Below are positions 6,667 to 7,206 of a stretch of 7,206 nt of DNA, piece by piece. The notes under the pieces were generated by a model. That model was not told the origin of the DNA, did no database searches, and worked only from the letters and a program-made list of their open reading frames with translations. The stretch comes from Paracoccaceae bacterium (GTDB taxonomy: Bacteria; Pseudomonadota; Alphaproteobacteria; Rhodobacterales; Rhodobacteraceae). The DNA lies in contig SLQN01000397.1 in the NCBI GenBank assembly GCA_007131465.1, forward strand, positions 1 to 7,206. The letters run 5' to 3'. Numbering within the stretch: position 1 is the first letter of the stretch; each line of letters opens with the position of its first letter. The position numbers were made by a program, and so were the translations under genes.

Positions 6667-7044
6667 TCAATCAAGCGCCTGCGACTGCATCGCGGCAAAT
6701 CGACGGCGCGCCTGTTTGTCGGGCCGCCCACCCGCCACAGGCCGGGGACGCGACAGGTCCGGGGGCGGCGGTGGCGGGGACAGGTCCTCATACAAGTCGC
6801 GCGCTTCCGGCGCCGGGCCGCGCCGCGTTCCCAAGGCCACAATCCGCACCACCACCACGCGCTGGCCAAGGGCAAAGGTCAGCACATCGCCTGCGCCGAC
6901 CCCGTGGCCGGGTTTGCCCACCGGCGTCGCGTTCACGCTTACCCCCGCCCCCTGGATCAGTTTGACCGCCAGCGCGCGCGATTTCACGAAGCGCGCCTGC
7001 CAGAGCCATTTGTCCAGACGTAATGTCGGGCGCTTGTCCTGCAT
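6667..7044 (-). CDS. S4-domain RNA-binding protein (Hsp15-like)
   Basis: This 125-residue protein has an S4 RNA-binding domain at about 8-70: LRLDKWLWQARFVKSRALAVKLIQGAGVSVN is the S4 helix-turn-helix core, followed by a beta-rich part (GHGVGAGDVLTFALGQRVVVVRIVALG). This resembles Hsp15/HslR, which in E. coli binds stalled 50S subunits carrying nascent-chain tRNA. The C-terminal tail is low-complexity: six consecutive prolines at 90-95, then arginine-rich sequence up to RRRFAAMQ. The tail is less lysine-rich than that of E. coli Hsp15, so the role may differ. The ATG at 7044 starts 5 bp after the stop of the upstream helicase-like gene, and its AGGG ribosome binding site lies within that gene's last codons, which points to translational coupling. 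fdxA follows 72 bp downstream on the same strand. Confidence 0.85.
   Translation of the reverse strand: MQDKRPTLRLDKWLWQARFVKSRALAVKLIQGAGVSVNATPVGKPGHGVGAGDVLTFALGQRVVVVRIVALGTRRGPAPEARDLYEDLSPPPPPPDLSRPRPVAGGRPDKQARRRFAAMQSQALD
6760..6777 (-). other. Six-proline codon run in the S4-protein gene
   Basis: Six successive proline codons (Pro90-Pro95) lie between DLS and DLSRPRP in the disordered-looking tail. Runs of three or more prolines normally stall ribosomes and need EF-P, and possibly YebC-family factors, for efficient translation. Confidence 0.85.
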
Positions 7045-7049
7045 GCAGA

Positions 7050-7206
7050 TCAGCCCTTGAACTTTATACCCATCAAAGCGGCTGCAAACGGGTTGTCGGG
7101 GTCGATCCGGTCGGGTTTGCGCGCTGGCTTCGCGGCCTCCTCGTGCCGGGTGTCGGGCTTGCGATCCTGCGGCTTCTTGCCCTTGGGCTTGCCCGATTTG
7201 CGCCGA
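7050..7206 (-). CDS. C-terminal tail of a probable helicase (partial)
   Basis: Only the last 51 codons lie in the window; the gene continues past the right edge. The visible part is a basic, charged, disordered-looking stretch rich in Lys, Arg, Pro and Asp. It ends in DPDNPFAAALMGIKFKG before the TGA at 7052-7050. Such a tail with a terminal DPDxPFAAL-like motif is what I recall from helicase-related (SUV3/DEAD-like) proteins encoded next to this S4 protein and fdxA in Rhodobacteraceae. No helicase motif is in view, so the product name rests on context and tail resemblance. The S4-protein gene begins 5 bp downstream, so the two are almost certainly cotranscribed. Confidence 0.6.
   Translation of the reverse strand, partial: RRKSGKPKGKKPQDRKPDTRHEEAAKPARKPDRIDPDNPFAAALMGIKFKG

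Noticed and set aside
1..7206. Searched for CRISPR repeats, transposon ends, tRNA, rRNA, toxin-antitoxin pairs and phage or defence genes.
   Set aside because: Nothing in the sequence supports any of these; the window reads as conserved chromosomal genes.

Overview
The window looks like chromosomal DNA of a high-GC alphaproteobacterium, most likely a member of the Rhodobacteraceae (Rhodobacter/Roseobacter group). The evidence is the protein set: a CckA-type hybrid histidine kinase, an alphaproteobacterial-style CarD, a seven-iron ferredoxin FdxA with a long C-terminal tail, and a helicase / S4-protein / fdxA / carD gene order that I recall from that family. No mobile element, CRISPR array, tRNA or rRNA is visible. 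I read the window as core genome, not an accessory island.

Left half, plus strand (67-4629): an RsmB/NOP-type RNA m5C methyltransferase, an 81-111 bp gap carrying a CtrA-box-like sequence, the cell-cycle/phosphorelay kinase cckA, and 45 bp later a ten-helix EamA/DMT transporter. CckA feeds phosphate to ChpT and then CtrA. A TTAA-N7-TTAAC sequence just upstream of cckA is therefore a candidate feedback site and is the most interesting regulatory lead here.

Right half, minus strand (4651-7206), read in transcription order from the right edge: the C-terminal tail of a probable helicase, an S4-domain RNA-binding protein starting 5 nt after it, the seven-iron ferredoxin fdxA, the RNA-polymerase-binding regulator carD with a well-formed rho-independent terminator, and yebC (TACO1/PmpR family). 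The transporter and yebC converge with only 21 bp between their stop codons and no clear terminator.

The fdxA-carD gap (212 bp) is the most structured non-coding stretch. It holds two overlapping sigma70-like promoter candidates, a leader of roughly 110-130 nt with mutually exclusive hairpins, and a terminator-like stem followed by seven Ts shortly before the carD ribosome binding site. This suggests attenuation or a short leader RNA but is unproven. I found no clearly undescribed multi-gene system; the findings are mainly regulatory hypotheses.
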